A stretch of 39,103 nucleotides of DNA, taken from NCBI GenBank assembly GCA_014384025.1, contig JACNGQ010000134.1, positions 1 to 39,103 of the forward strand, read 5' to 3'. Every line of letters begins with the position of its first letter. Positions within the stretch are counted from its first letter, which is position 1. Below, piece by piece: positions 17,321 through 25,922 of this stretch. Position numbers and translations under genes: made by a program. The notes beneath the pieces are model-generated. The model was not told the origin of the DNA and made no database searches. It was given only the letters and a program-made list of their open reading frames with translations. This stretch comes from Planctomycetota bacterium. Its GTDB lineage: Bacteria > Planctomycetota > Phycisphaerae > Sedimentisphaerales > Anaerobacaceae.

Positions 17321-18727
17321 TTATTTATAATCTTTTCCCGCAAGACTGTCCTGGCATGATTTGCGCCACTTAATCAGCATTGTTTTCATTGATTTCAGAA
17401 TTTGCGGTTTTTTGGCAGCTAAATCTTTTGTCTCGCCCGGGTCTTCGGTCAGGTCAAAGAGCATAAAGGTCTTGCCCTTATCACTGCTGTATATTTTGTA
17501 CTGGTTGTCCGTTAGTGAAAGCTGGTTGGCGGATTCAAATCCTATTGGCATCGGGCGCCTTTTCATTTTACCGTTAATTAACGGCAGAAGGCTTATGCCG
17601 TCAACAGGCTCAGGCCGGCCTTTTATCTCAAATCCGAGTATGTCCATAACTGTCGGGAAATAGTCGGAGGTTGAGCAGGGAATATCGGTTACCTGTCCGG
17701 CTTTGATGCGGGCGGGCCACTCAAGCAGACCCGGTACGCGAACGCCGCCTTCGAGCAAACTGCGCTTTCGTCCGCGGAAAGGCCCGGCTGAGCCACGAGT
17801 TCGGCCTTGTTTGTCGTTTTTTCCTTCAGGGCCGTTATCACTGCAAAACCAAAACATAGTGTTATCAGCTATTCCAAGCTCTCTCAATTGAGTGCGAAGC
17901 CGTCCAATTTGGCCATCCAGAGCAGTAATACATCCATAGTAGTGCTGCTCATCTTCGGTGTATTGTGAATATATCTTTCTGTATTGTGGGCCTGTCAAAA
18001 CAGGTAAGTGGGGTGCATGAAACCATATAACTGCGAAGAAAGGCTCGCTTTTGTCTGCGGCATTTTGGATAAATGGAACAACACGGTCCATAATGACCCT
18101 GGAGTCATCACCCTGGAGATTCTCGGTTACTTTTGTACTGTCTTGTATCCAATAGTAAGTTCCATAAGGCTTGTTCGTATCGGGATTTTCCATAGGATTC
18201 CACGTGGGTACTTTTGCCTCTGTAGAGAAGCATACGTCGAACCCATTCTTCCATGGTGGTGAGTAGTGCTTGGCACCTTTTGGGCCGCCGCGGTTGGAAT
18301 CCTTTTCTTTTGTAGTAAGTGTTCCAAGGTGCCATTTGCCGAAATGGCCTGTTGTGTATCCTTGTGTTTTCAAAGCTTCCGCTAAAGTAATTTCCTCTTT
18401 GGGCATATGGCCAGTGTTTGCGAAAAAGATTCCATATCGATACGGATGCCGGCCTGTAAGGCAGCTTCCACGAGTAGGCGAACATACCGGTGCGCCAGAA
18501 TAAAAACGCGTAAACCGCATTCCGGCTTTGGCCATTGCATCCAGATTGACGGTTTTGATAATCTTATTGCCGTTGAATCCCGGATCACCCCAGCCCATGT
18601 CATCCGCCATGCACAGGATGATGTTCGGTTTCTCTGTCTCGGTGGTTTTTGAAAAGAGAGCCTTCGGCAAGCTTAAAACTAAAGCACCTGATGCGACAGA
18701 ACGGATGAAGTCTCTTCTGTTAACCAT
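17321..18727 (-). CDS. Tat-exported arylsulfatase-type sulfatase with CSPTR motif
   Basis: A 468-residue sulfatase hydrolysing sulfate esters in the periplasm. The twin-arginine signal NRRDFIRSVASGALVLSL opens the protein. ADDMGWGDPG holds metal ligands Asp42 and Asp43. Cys82 in CSPTRGSCLTGRHPYRYG is the canonical formylglycine site. SDNGPEGK and LEGGVRVPGLLEWP are typical of the arylsulfatase A-like group. A C-terminal subdomain ends with the common DLTEDPGETKDLA. The ATG at 18727 has GAGG about 9-10 nt upstream. It is the first gene of a probable two-sulfatase operon, divergent from the APC transporter gene. Substrate unknown; a sulfated polysaccharide is the likely source given the neighbours. 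Confidence 0.93.
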   Translation of the reverse strand: MVNRRDFIRSVASGALVLSLPKALFSKTTETEKPNIILCMADDMGWGDPGFNGNKIIKTVNLDAMAKAGMRFTRFYSGAPVCSPTRGSCLTGRHPYRYGIFFANTGHMPKEEITLAEALKTQGYTTGHFGKWHLGTLTTKEKDSNRGGPKGAKHYSPPWKNGFDVCFSTEAKVPTWNPMENPDTNKPYGTYYWIQDSTKVTENLQGDDSRVIMDRVVPFIQNAADKSEPFFAVIWFHAPHLPVLTGPQYRKIYSQYTEDEQHYYGCITALDGQIGRLRTQLRELGIADNTMFWFCSDNGPEGKNDKQGRTRGSAGPFRGRKRSLLEGGVRVPGLLEWPARIKAGQVTDIPCSTSDYFPTVMDILGFEIKGRPEPVDGISLLPLINGKMKRRPMPIGFESANQLSLTDNQYKIYSSDKGKTFMLFDLTEDPGETKDLAAKKPQILKSMKTMLIKWRKSCQDSLAGKDYK

Positions 18728-18813
18728 TTTACTTGCCCTCTCAAGCCTAATGTGATTTTAATATCCAATACCTTACCTTGAAACAATACTACAAATCGAA
18801 TTTATGAATTATA

Positions 18814-18839
18814 ATAAAAAAAGTGGACGACTTTGTCCA
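18814..18839 (-). other. Terminator-like hairpin in the sulfatase leader region
   Basis: On the minus strand TGGAC pairs with GTCCA across a 6-nt loop, followed by C and seven T, about 85 nt before the sulfatase start codon. No minus-strand gene lies upstream for it to terminate, so it might be an attenuator in the sulfatase leader, or an operator dyad. The stem is only 5 bp. It lies within intergenic 18728-18966. Confidence 0.25.
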
Positions 18840-18855
18840 ATGATTAGTATTTCTG

Positions 18856-18882
18856 TTGAAAACTATGTCGTGGTGGTATAAT
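18856..18882 (+). promoter_or_regulatory. Promoter of the APC-EIIA transporter gene
   Basis: A consensus TATAAT (18877-18882) is preceded by TGG, giving an extended -10 element. TTGAAA at 18856-18861 is a good -35 hexamer, but the spacing is short (15 nt). Transcription would begin about 78 nt before the GTG start. Confidence 0.5.
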
Positions 18883-18966
18883 GCGGAATAAGAGCATATT
18901 TACTTTTGTTCTTATAGAATATGTGATGTTGATAGAAGGTGCGAGCAATAACAGGGATGTTTTAAG

Positions 18967-20841
18967 GTGATTAAGCTCAGTAAACAGCTTGGTGCTCTTG
19001 ACGTATTTGCAGTAGCGGCCGGGGCAATGATAAGCTCAGGTTTGTTTGTTCTGCCGGCTTTAGCATTTCAAAAGTCAGGACCTGCTGTTATCTTATCCTA
19101 TCTTTTCGCATCGTTCCTGATAATTCCCAGTGTCCTCAGCAAAGCTGAACTTTCCACGGCAATGCCGAGAGCGGGAGGGACATATTTTTTTGTTGAGCGG
19201 AGTTTAGGTCCGATCTGGGGGGTGTTCAGCGGCCTGGCAAGCTGGTTTTCGTTGGCCCTGAAGAGCGCTTTTGCTGTTGTCGGAATGGCTGTTCTCATTG
19301 AGATTGTAGTGCATATGGTCTTATCCATACAGCTTGAACCGTGGCATCTAAAGGTAATAGTGGCCTTTTGCTGTATTGGATTTACAGTGCTTAATATTGT
19401 AAGCGTCAAACTGACAAGCAGATTTCAGGTTTTGCTTGTTGGGATACTACTGGCGATACTGGCCTTTTTTGTTCTTTTTGGCAGCGGGTCTGTTGAAGCT
19501 GTTCGATTCAAGGGATTTATGGGAAAAGGCTGGTCGGCAGTGTTTGCAACTGCGGGTCTGGTTTTTATTAGTTTTGGGGGTTTGACTAAAGTTGCCAGCA
19601 TTGCTGAAGAGGTAAAACACCCCGGTAGGAACCTTCCTTTCGGAATGGTCATGGCTTGGTTTGTCGTAACCGTGTTTTATATCAGTGTAATCATAATTAC
19701 GGTTGGTGTTGTGGATGGTAAGGAACTGGCTGTTAACTATGCGCCTATATCCCTGGCGGCCAGTAAATTTATGGGTTTGCCCGGTTTTGTAATCCTGGCT
19801 CTCGCCGCTGTCGCGGCTTTTGTTACCACAGCAAATGGGGGCATACTCGCAGCATCCCGGTCACCTATGGCCATGAGCAGGGACCAATTGCTTCCGCCGC
19901 TTTTGTCTCGCGTAAGCAGCAGATTCAAGACACCTCATATCAGCATATTGCTCACGGGCGGATTTATGATTACTGCGATTGTTTTTCTCGAACTCGAAGT
20001 ATTGGTGAAAACCGCCTCAACCTTAATGTTAATACTTTTCATTTTAGATAATGCCAGCGTAATTATAATGCGCGAGAGCAGAATACAGAGCTATCGGCCG
20101 AGGTTCAAGTCACCGTTATATCCCTATGTTCATATTGCCGCCATTGTTGCTTACAGCGCTTTAATAATTGATATGGGCACTGTGCCGTTGATGATTACAG
20201 CTTGCTTTATAGGTTTGAGCGCTGCCTGGTACTGGCTTTATGTTTGCAGACGGGTCAGCAGGGCCTCGGCGGTTATGCACATTGTAGAGCGAGTTACCGA
20301 CAGAGAGCTTAAAACCGTTACGCTCGAGGACGAGCTTCGGGATATTCTGCTCGAAAGAGACAATATAATCGAGGACAGGTTCGATGAGCTTATAAGAGGA
20401 TGTGAAGTCCTGGATATTCAGGGCGAAGAAAAAGCTGAAAAAATCTTCCGGCAGGTCTCGGCCATTTTGGCCAAGAGGTTGGGGACAAATGAGTACGTAC
20501 TGTTCGAGAAGTTCCTCCATCGTGAAGCAGAGGGCGGGACAGTAGTTCAGCCGGGCTTTGCCATACCACATATAGTCGTGGAGGGTAAAAACAAATTCGA
20601 TATTCTGCTTGTTCGTGCGCGTGAGGGCATCATCTTTCCTCATGCTCCGGACCCTGTCAGGATAATGTTTGTTCTGGCAGGCAGTAAAGACGAGCGTAAT
20701 TATCACCTCAGAGCCTTGATGGCCATAGCTCAGATTGCACAGGAAAAGCATTTCGAGCAGCGATGGTTTGCCGCCAGAGATACTCAGGGATTAATGAATT
20801 TGATTCTTCTATCCACACGAAAAAGAGACACGAAACCATAA
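18967..20841 (+). CDS. APC-family amino-acid transporter fused to a PTS EIIA type-2-like domain
   Basis: A 624-residue fusion. Residues ~1-430 are an amino acid-polyamine-organocation transporter with about 12 membrane helices. The substrate-site break in helix 1 is AGAMISSGLFVLPA (residues 18-31), and other family blocks are PRAGGTYFFVERSLGP and IAEEVKHPGRNLP. A helical linker (~440-505) leads to a cytoplasmic domain (~510-620) resembling EIIA of the PtsN/fructose type. In it GFAIPH places His535 at the position of the phosphorylated histidine, and DPVRIMFVLAGSK and HLRALMAIAQI follow. The EIIA part could let phosphorelay state or nitrogen status gate uptake, but this is inference; no PTS enzyme I or HPr gene is in the window. 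Translation starts at GTG 18967 with AGGG about 11 nt upstream. It has its own promoter. Confidence 0.9.
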   Translation: MIKLSKQLGALDVFAVAAGAMISSGLFVLPALAFQKSGPAVILSYLFASFLIIPSVLSKAELSTAMPRAGGTYFFVERSLGPIWGVFSGLASWFSLALKSAFAVVGMAVLIEIVVHMVLSIQLEPWHLKVIVAFCCIGFTVLNIVSVKLTSRFQVLLVGILLAILAFFVLFGSGSVEAVRFKGFMGKGWSAVFATAGLVFISFGGLTKVASIAEEVKHPGRNLPFGMVMAWFVVTVFYISVIIITVGVVDGKELAVNYAPISLAASKFMGLPGFVILALAAVAAFVTTANGGILAASRSPMAMSRDQLLPPLLSRVSSRFKTPHISILLTGGFMITAIVFLELEVLVKTASTLMLILFILDNASVIIMRESRIQSYRPRFKSPLYPYVHIAAIVAYSALIIDMGTVPLMITACFIGLSAAWYWLYVCRRVSRASAVMHIVERVTDRELKTVTLEDELRDILLERDNIIEDRFDELIRGCEVLDIQGEEKAEKIFRQVSAILAKRLGTNEYVLFEKFLHREAEGGTVVQPGFAIPHIVVEGKNKFDILLVRAREGIIFPHAPDPVRIMFVLAGSKDERNYHLRALMAIAQIAQEKHFEQRWFAARDTQGLMNLILLSTRKRDTKP

Positions 20842-20897
20842 CGGCTCATTTCCCTATTTAGAAATTTTCTGAACAAAGCTATCGTGTAAATTCTTAT

Positions 20898-23567
20898 TTA
20901 TGGTGCCGGACGATACAACCGAAAGTCGTCAAAATATACCAGACCTGAACCACCGACTACCGGATTGTTTCTGTTTCCGAAGCCAAGAGTAATCTTATTT
21001 ACTTTAGTAAGATTCACGCCGAATTCCTGCAAATCAATATTCCATTGGGTCCAGTTATCTATCTGTGCAGCATTAGGATTATCATGATTGACTACGGCAG
21101 TGCCATTTAGAGCTATGTACATAGGCTCTGCAGCATTAGAGGAGTCACCTCGGAACCACAGCGATAATACTCCAACGCTTTCTTCAGTCCAGTCACGGGG
21201 GTAAGTTAGTATTAAAGTCGCCTCGGATATGCCAACGGAGTTGTTATAGGAAAAAGGCATTGACTGAAAACCACCATGAACGATAGTTTGCTCAGCAAAA
21301 GGAGATACCGCATAGCCAACGATAGATCCGTTTATTGTTGGATTGTCAAATCCATCCACCCATGCATTAAATATCCTGTTACTATCGGGTTCATCGGGAT
21401 TAAGGTCATTGTAGGACTCAAAATCGTCCACGATGAGATAATCAGCTACTGAAAAGCCCCAAATCGCACCTTTTGTGATAGAGTTATCAGTATTATATTC
21501 GTCAATTCTCCAGTAGTAGGGACCGCTACCCCATTCAAGGACTTCAGGATGATCGTAGCTTGTAAGGTTCTGCCGGCCTTTATAAACACCGGTCATATCG
21601 GTTGTATCTGCATTAGTTACGGTTTCTTTATCTGTGCCGAAGTACACATCATGTTGCGAAGCATTTTCTCCCGGTGACCAGCTCAGGGATGTTGCTTCTG
21701 TAATGGATGGTGTCGAGCCGTTAGCCGGATTAGGGATTGCAGCAAGTAATGGATTACCCCGCATTATCTTCATAATCTCATTTTTTATCAACGCTGTGTT
21801 GTAAAGACGAACATCGTCCATGACGCCATCGAAATTGTTCGAGCCGGTGTTAAAAGGCTCGCAACCAAGGTAAAAAGTTCCTGGTGAGGCACCGAGTTCT
21901 TCTGTTGTTACCAATTGTCTATCCATGTTTCCATTTACGTATGTCTTTATATTACCATCCTCTTGAGAATAGACACCGGCCACATGATACCAAGTATCCT
22001 CGATGAGTTCTGTGCCGCCGTTAACATTTCTGTTGAGAGTGGCTGAGTTGCCGGATGAGCGAATTTCAAATTCGACTTTGTTGTTACTGAATATGCCCAT
22101 CTTAAAACCACCGTTGGAACCATTCTGGTTGCCGCCAATTTTTTGATCAATATTCAGATTAGCAATTTTGACCCAGGCTGTTAATGATACTTCGCCTGAA
22201 ATCCTCAGGCTGGGATTGTCGCCGCAATCGAGACAGTCTCCAAAGCCATCGAATTCCAAGGCATTTCCGTCATAGCCTGTTACCCACTGTGGATTTCCAA
22301 CAAAGTGTCCATGATTACCGTAGCCGGAATTATCGAGCGTAATGGTTCCATAACCCTCATCGAACTTCCAAAAGCCGACAAGGCTGAGATTATCCAAGGG
22401 CATATCCGGAGGTGTTTTGAAGCTCCAGATGCCGCCTTTATGTGTTGTTAAGGCATCAAGCTCATCGACCCGCCAAAAGTATGTTTTGTCCGGCTCAAGG
22501 GTATCGAGAGAATAGATAGTATCTGACTGGGGGATTCCGCCTGTGGCATTATTTACATCGTCAAAATTATCACCTAAATAAACGATGTGTAATTTCGCAT
22601 CAACACCCGGCATCCAGCTTAGATCCAAATCCATGTCGGTAAATTCGGCGCCATCAGCGGGGGTGGGTCCATAAGCGATTTTTGAAGGAATAATGAAGCT
22701 CCAGACGGGACCTTTGTGTATCATAGTGCCGTCGGCTTCAACCTGGTCTATACGCCAGTAATATGTCTGTTCCGGTATAAGGCCCTCCGGTAAAAAATAT
22801 CCTGGAAAGCCGACGACAAAAGATGAGTGGGCCTTGTTGCCCTGGAACGTGCCTTTGGTACCAAGATTAACATCCTCAAAATTATCGCCGAAGTACACAT
22901 CATGTGAAGCTGTCGTATCTCCCGAAGTCCAGACAAGGTTTGCCCATGAAAATGGATGATATGCACCGTCAGATGGCTTGGGATTGTAGGCGATTGGTGT
23001 CATCCCTAATAGTTCAACTTCGGATATCTGCATGCTATTGACAGAACCACCTACCGGGCCGCGTATGGCAGTGAATAAAAGTTGATAGTGGTCGTATGGC
23101 TGGTCATTATCAAACCTAATCTCAGTTTCGTTTATTGTGTGACGCGGCCATTCCACCGCCTGACTGAAATCTGATATATCGCCACTGGCAATCAGCGTAT
23201 AAGGTCCATCTATACTGAAATTAGAGCCATAGAGTTCAAATGCAACCGGATCTCGGCCCGGTACATCATTAGCCGTAGTTAAAGTCAATCCAGTAACAAT
23301 ATTCTGGTTAGTTGATGGTGTAACTCGGAATCCAGCGCCACCGGTCCCGGGATCGGGCTCAAAATCTCCTTTGAAATGCAGATACTTTGTCGAGGTGTTA
23401 TCATCAATCGCCAGGGGAGGCGCTTCGTTACCAGGCCAATCTGAATCGTTAGGAACGCCAAAGATTATATCCCCCGGTTTGGTGATATCAACCGGGGCGG
23501 CAATTGTAATTGTACTAAATAACAAAATTGAGACGACAATAACTATAATTAATAATTTGGAATACAT
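20898..23567 (-). CDS. Secreted LamG-domain protein with discoidin-like N-terminus (LamG protein 2)
   Basis: An 889-residue exported protein and partial paralogue of the protein coded at 10054-12147. A signal peptide (to about residue 23) precedes an F5/8 type C-like beta-sandwich (~24-190, with IDDNTSTKYLHFKGD, VAFELYGSN and ISEVELLGM). Two fibronectin-like repeats follow (each with DVYFGDNF or IVYLGDNF, YYWRID or YFWRVDE, and VWSF or IWSF). Then come a LamG domain (LVGFWKFDEGYG to FDGVMDDVRLYNTAL), a third repeat, and the C-terminal module LIVDDFESYND to FDDFRLY. That module is almost the same as in LamG protein 1. No anchor or enzyme motif is seen. The F5/8-like plus LamG combination suggests carbohydrate or surface binding. 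The Shine-Dalgarno is weak. It is convergent with the APC-EIIA gene. Confidence 0.87.
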   Translation of the reverse strand: MYSKLLIIVIVVSILLFSTITIAAPVDITKPGDIIFGVPNDSDWPGNEAPPLAIDDNTSTKYLHFKGDFEPDPGTGGAGFRVTPSTNQNIVTGLTLTTANDVPGRDPVAFELYGSNFSIDGPYTLIASGDISDFSQAVEWPRHTINETEIRFDNDQPYDHYQLLFTAIRGPVGGSVNSMQISEVELLGMTPIAYNPKPSDGAYHPFSWANLVWTSGDTTASHDVYFGDNFEDVNLGTKGTFQGNKAHSSFVVGFPGYFLPEGLIPEQTYYWRIDQVEADGTMIHKGPVWSFIIPSKIAYGPTPADGAEFTDMDLDLSWMPGVDAKLHIVYLGDNFDDVNNATGGIPQSDTIYSLDTLEPDKTYFWRVDELDALTTHKGGIWSFKTPPDMPLDNLSLVGFWKFDEGYGTITLDNSGYGNHGHFVGNPQWVTGYDGNALEFDGFGDCLDCGDNPSLRISGEVSLTAWVKIANLNIDQKIGGNQNGSNGGFKMGIFSNNKVEFEIRSSGNSATLNRNVNGGTELIEDTWYHVAGVYSQEDGNIKTYVNGNMDRQLVTTEELGASPGTFYLGCEPFNTGSNNFDGVMDDVRLYNTALIKNEIMKIMRGNPLLAAIPNPANGSTPSITEATSLSWSPGENASQHDVYFGTDKETVTNADTTDMTGVYKGRQNLTSYDHPEVLEWGSGPYYWRIDEYNTDNSITKGAIWGFSVADYLIVDDFESYNDLNPDEPDSNRIFNAWVDGFDNPTINGSIVGYAVSPFAEQTIVHGGFQSMPFSYNNSVGISEATLILTYPRDWTEESVGVLSLWFRGDSSNAAEPMYIALNGTAVVNHDNPNAAQIDNWTQWNIDLQEFGVNLTKVNKITLGFGNRNNPVVGGSGLVYFDDFRLYRPAP

Positions 23568-23906
23568 AATAATTTTTCCACTAACCGAATTAAAGCAATT
23601 TTGGAGGCTTCTTTATGCTTTATAAATATATTCATTTTTTTTCCGATAAGCATCAAGAAAGCGCTTTTGCGGGATTGGCAAATTGACATTCAAAAATACT
23701 TTACGAGTTGATGCTGCCTCCTTCCATCGAAGGTCATCTTAATCAATATATATCATATTAACCGTCTTCTCGTCAAGTGAATATTTCCAGGGTTTAAAAT
23801 GGATGTTACAGTTTTCTTGCTATTCGTATCGAATTCAATATACTTTTCGACAAGGCTGTATTTTAAGAAGTTAAGCAAGAAATCCATAAAGAGGTAAGAT
23901 GATTAA
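23568..23906. other. 339-nt intergenic region between LamG protein 2 and pdxB
   Basis: It holds a possible pdxB promoter (TTGCTA 23817-23822, 16 nt, TATACT 23839-23844). It also holds a 23-codon plus-strand ORF (23615-23686), whose ATG follows GGAGG by 7 nt but has no convincing promoter. The rest is AT-rich. I see no RNA gene or known riboswitch. Confidence 0.4.
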
Positions 23907-25058
23907 ATGAAGATAATTGCAGATGCAAATATTCCGTTTGTGGCAGAGTGCTTTTCTTCTATCGGTGAGGTTATAACTGTTGGCGGTCGAGAGATAACAC
24001 GGGATATTATTGCTGATGTCGATGTTCTTTTGGTTCGCAGTATTACGCAGGTTAATGCGGATTTGCTGGCCGGCAGCAATGTGCGTTTTGCAGCTACAGC
24101 CACTATCGGTTTTGACCATGTCGATATTGACTTTCTGCGGCGGAACCATATCGGTTTTACGTCGGCGCCCGGATCGAATGCCAACTCGGCGGCGGAATAT
24201 GTTATTGCCGGACTGCTTGAAGCATGTCATAAATGTGATATTAATCTCGAAGATCAATCGATAGGCATTATAGGTGTTGGCAATGTCGGAAGCAGGGTGG
24301 CGAAAAAGTGTTCGGCTTTAGGGATGAGGGTTTATCTGAACGACCCACCGTTACGGAGACAAACTGGCGAGGTGAAATATCTGCCGTTAAAAGAGCTGTA
24401 TGATTGCGATTTTATAACTTTCCATACGCCATTGACATTCGAGGGTATTGATAAGACGTATCATTTGGCTGACGAGGGATTTTTCAAATCTCTTAAGAAA
24501 GGGTGTGTATTTGTTAATGCTTCTCGCGGCGGAGTGGTTGACAGTGAGGCATTGAAAACGGTGATACAGTCTGGGCGAATGAAAACTGTGGTGCTTGATG
24601 TTTGGGAAAACGAGCCGAATATCGATATGGAACTTTTGGAAATGGTTGATATCGGCACGCCGCATATTGCCGGCTATTCGCTGGACGGCAAGATTTCCGG
24701 TATGATTATGATTTATAAGGCGGTTTGTGAACATTTTGGACTTAGTCCCAAGTATGGTATAGAAGATTTTTTACCTGAACCTGTTATCAGTCAATTGAGA
24801 AGAGAACCGAGTACAGGTAATGAACAGAGGGCGTTACTTGATGCTGTGCGGAAGATTTACGATATCAGAGAAGATGATAACCGTCTCCGCCAGATTGCTG
24901 AGAAGCCTGAAGACAAAAGGGGGGAATATTTTGATGGGCTGCGGAAGAAGTATCACGTCCGCAGAGAATTTCAAAATACGAAGGTTTTTGTTGAAGACAG
25001 AAACAGTGCTTTAGCTAAAAAGTTGGAAGGAATCGGTTTCACAATGAGTGAAAAGTAA
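23907..25058 (+). CDS. pdxB: Erythronate-4-phosphate dehydrogenase
   Basis: PdxB oxidises 4-phospho-erythronate in the DXP-dependent route to pyridoxal phosphate. The 383-residue D-2-hydroxyacid dehydrogenase opens with MKIIADANIPFV and has VRSITQVNADLL and the TATIGFDHVD block that marks PdxB. The nucleotide loop is GVGNVG (123-128), and DPP follows the second strand. Catalytic residues are Arg207 (NASRGG), Glu236 (VWENEP) and His253 (IGTPHIAGYSLDGK). The IAGYSLDGK segment distinguishes it from SerA, and a C-terminal dimerisation region is present. Its ATG has GAGG about 12 nt upstream. The gene is 11 nt from folP, which suggests a cofactor-synthesis operon. Confidence 0.92.
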   Translation: MKIIADANIPFVAECFSSIGEVITVGGREITRDIIADVDVLLVRSITQVNADLLAGSNVRFAATATIGFDHVDIDFLRRNHIGFTSAPGSNANSAAEYVIAGLLEACHKCDINLEDQSIGIIGVGNVGSRVAKKCSALGMRVYLNDPPLRRQTGEVKYLPLKELYDCDFITFHTPLTFEGIDKTYHLADEGFFKSLKKGCVFVNASRGGVVDSEALKTVIQSGRMKTVVLDVWENEPNIDMELLEMVDIGTPHIAGYSLDGKISGMIMIYKAVCEHFGLSPKYGIEDFLPEPVISQLRREPSTGNEQRALLDAVRKIYDIREDDNRLRQIAEKPEDKRGEYFDGLRKKYHVRREFQNTKVFVEDRNSALAKKLEGIGFTMSEK

Positions 25059-25069
25059 AAACGTAAAAA

Positions 25070-25915
25070 ATGAAAAAACATTACGATAATATTGTTAAGT
25101 GGCCGAGAGGAAAGCTGGATTTTTCGGCGGGTTGTGTTGTGATGGGAGTTTTGAATGTTACTCCGGATTCATTCAGCGATGGCGGTCAGTTCTTCGATTT
25201 CGAAAGAGCGGTCAAGCGTGGTATGCAAATGGCAGTCGAAGGTGTTGCAGTAATAGATGTAGGCGGCGAATCGACCCGGCCGGGTTCTACGTCAGTTTCG
25301 GACGAAGAGCAGATAGAACGCGTAGTTCCTGCGATAAAGGCGCTATGTGAAAAGATAAATGTGCCGATCAGCATTGATACCTGCAAGTATGAAGTTGCCA
25401 AAGCAGCCTTTGAAGCAGGAGCGGGTATGCTGAACGATATAACTGCTTTGAGTGATGAGCGGATAGCTGAACTGGCGGCCAAGCACAATGTGCCGGTTGT
25501 CTTGATGCATATGCAGGGCACGCCTGCGACAATGCAGGTAGAGCCGAAGTACGAGGATGTGGTTAGTGAGGTTAAGGAATATCTGGTAGGTCGGGCCAAA
25601 CGAGCGGAGGATTTCGGAATTGCGAGGAATATGATTTTTATAGACCCCGGAATCGGCTTCGGTAAGACGTTAGAGCATAACCTTTTACTCTTGAAAAATA
25701 TCAGTAAATTCATCGGTACTGATTATCGAGTTCTGGCGGGAACAAGCCGGAAAAGCTTTATCGGAAAACTCACCGGGAGAGAGAAGCCATCAGAGAGAGT
25801 ATTCGGTACGGCCGCAACGGTTGCTCTTTGCGCTGCGGCAGGTGTTTCAATCGTACGAGTGCATGATGTAGCTGAAATGGTGGATGTGGTGAAGGTATCG
25901 AATAAGCTCAAATGA
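25070..25915 (+). CDS. folP: Dihydropteroate synthase
   Basis: FolP joins 6-hydroxymethyl-dihydropterin diphosphate with p-aminobenzoate to make dihydropteroate, the sulfonamide target in folate synthesis. The 281-residue TIM barrel contains both family signatures: GVLNVTPDSFSDGG (residues 26-39) and IDVGGESTRPGS (~62-73). It also has SIDTCK, LNDITAL, HMQGTPATMQ, the pterin-site IDPGIGFGKTLEHN, AGTSRKSFIG and the phosphate-binding IVRVHDVAEM near the end. All expected catalytic and pterin-contact regions look intact. It follows pdxB by 11 nt with only a weak Shine-Dalgarno and is followed within 7 nt by a Nudix gene, so the three are likely co-transcribed. Confidence 0.96.
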   Translation: MKKHYDNIVKWPRGKLDFSAGCVVMGVLNVTPDSFSDGGQFFDFERAVKRGMQMAVEGVAVIDVGGESTRPGSTSVSDEEQIERVVPAIKALCEKINVPISIDTCKYEVAKAAFEAGAGMLNDITALSDERIAELAAKHNVPVVLMHMQGTPATMQVEPKYEDVVSEVKEYLVGRAKRAEDFGIARNMIFIDPGIGFGKTLEHNLLLLKNISKFIGTDYRVLAGTSRKSFIGKLTGREKPSERVFGTAATVALCAAAGVSIVRVHDVAEMVDVVKVSNKLK

Positions 25916-25922
25916 ATACGTT

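Noticed and set aside
23907-25058. A second serA
   Set aside because: The TATIGFDHVD and IAGYSLDGK blocks and the absence of an ACT domain point to PdxB rather than SerA.
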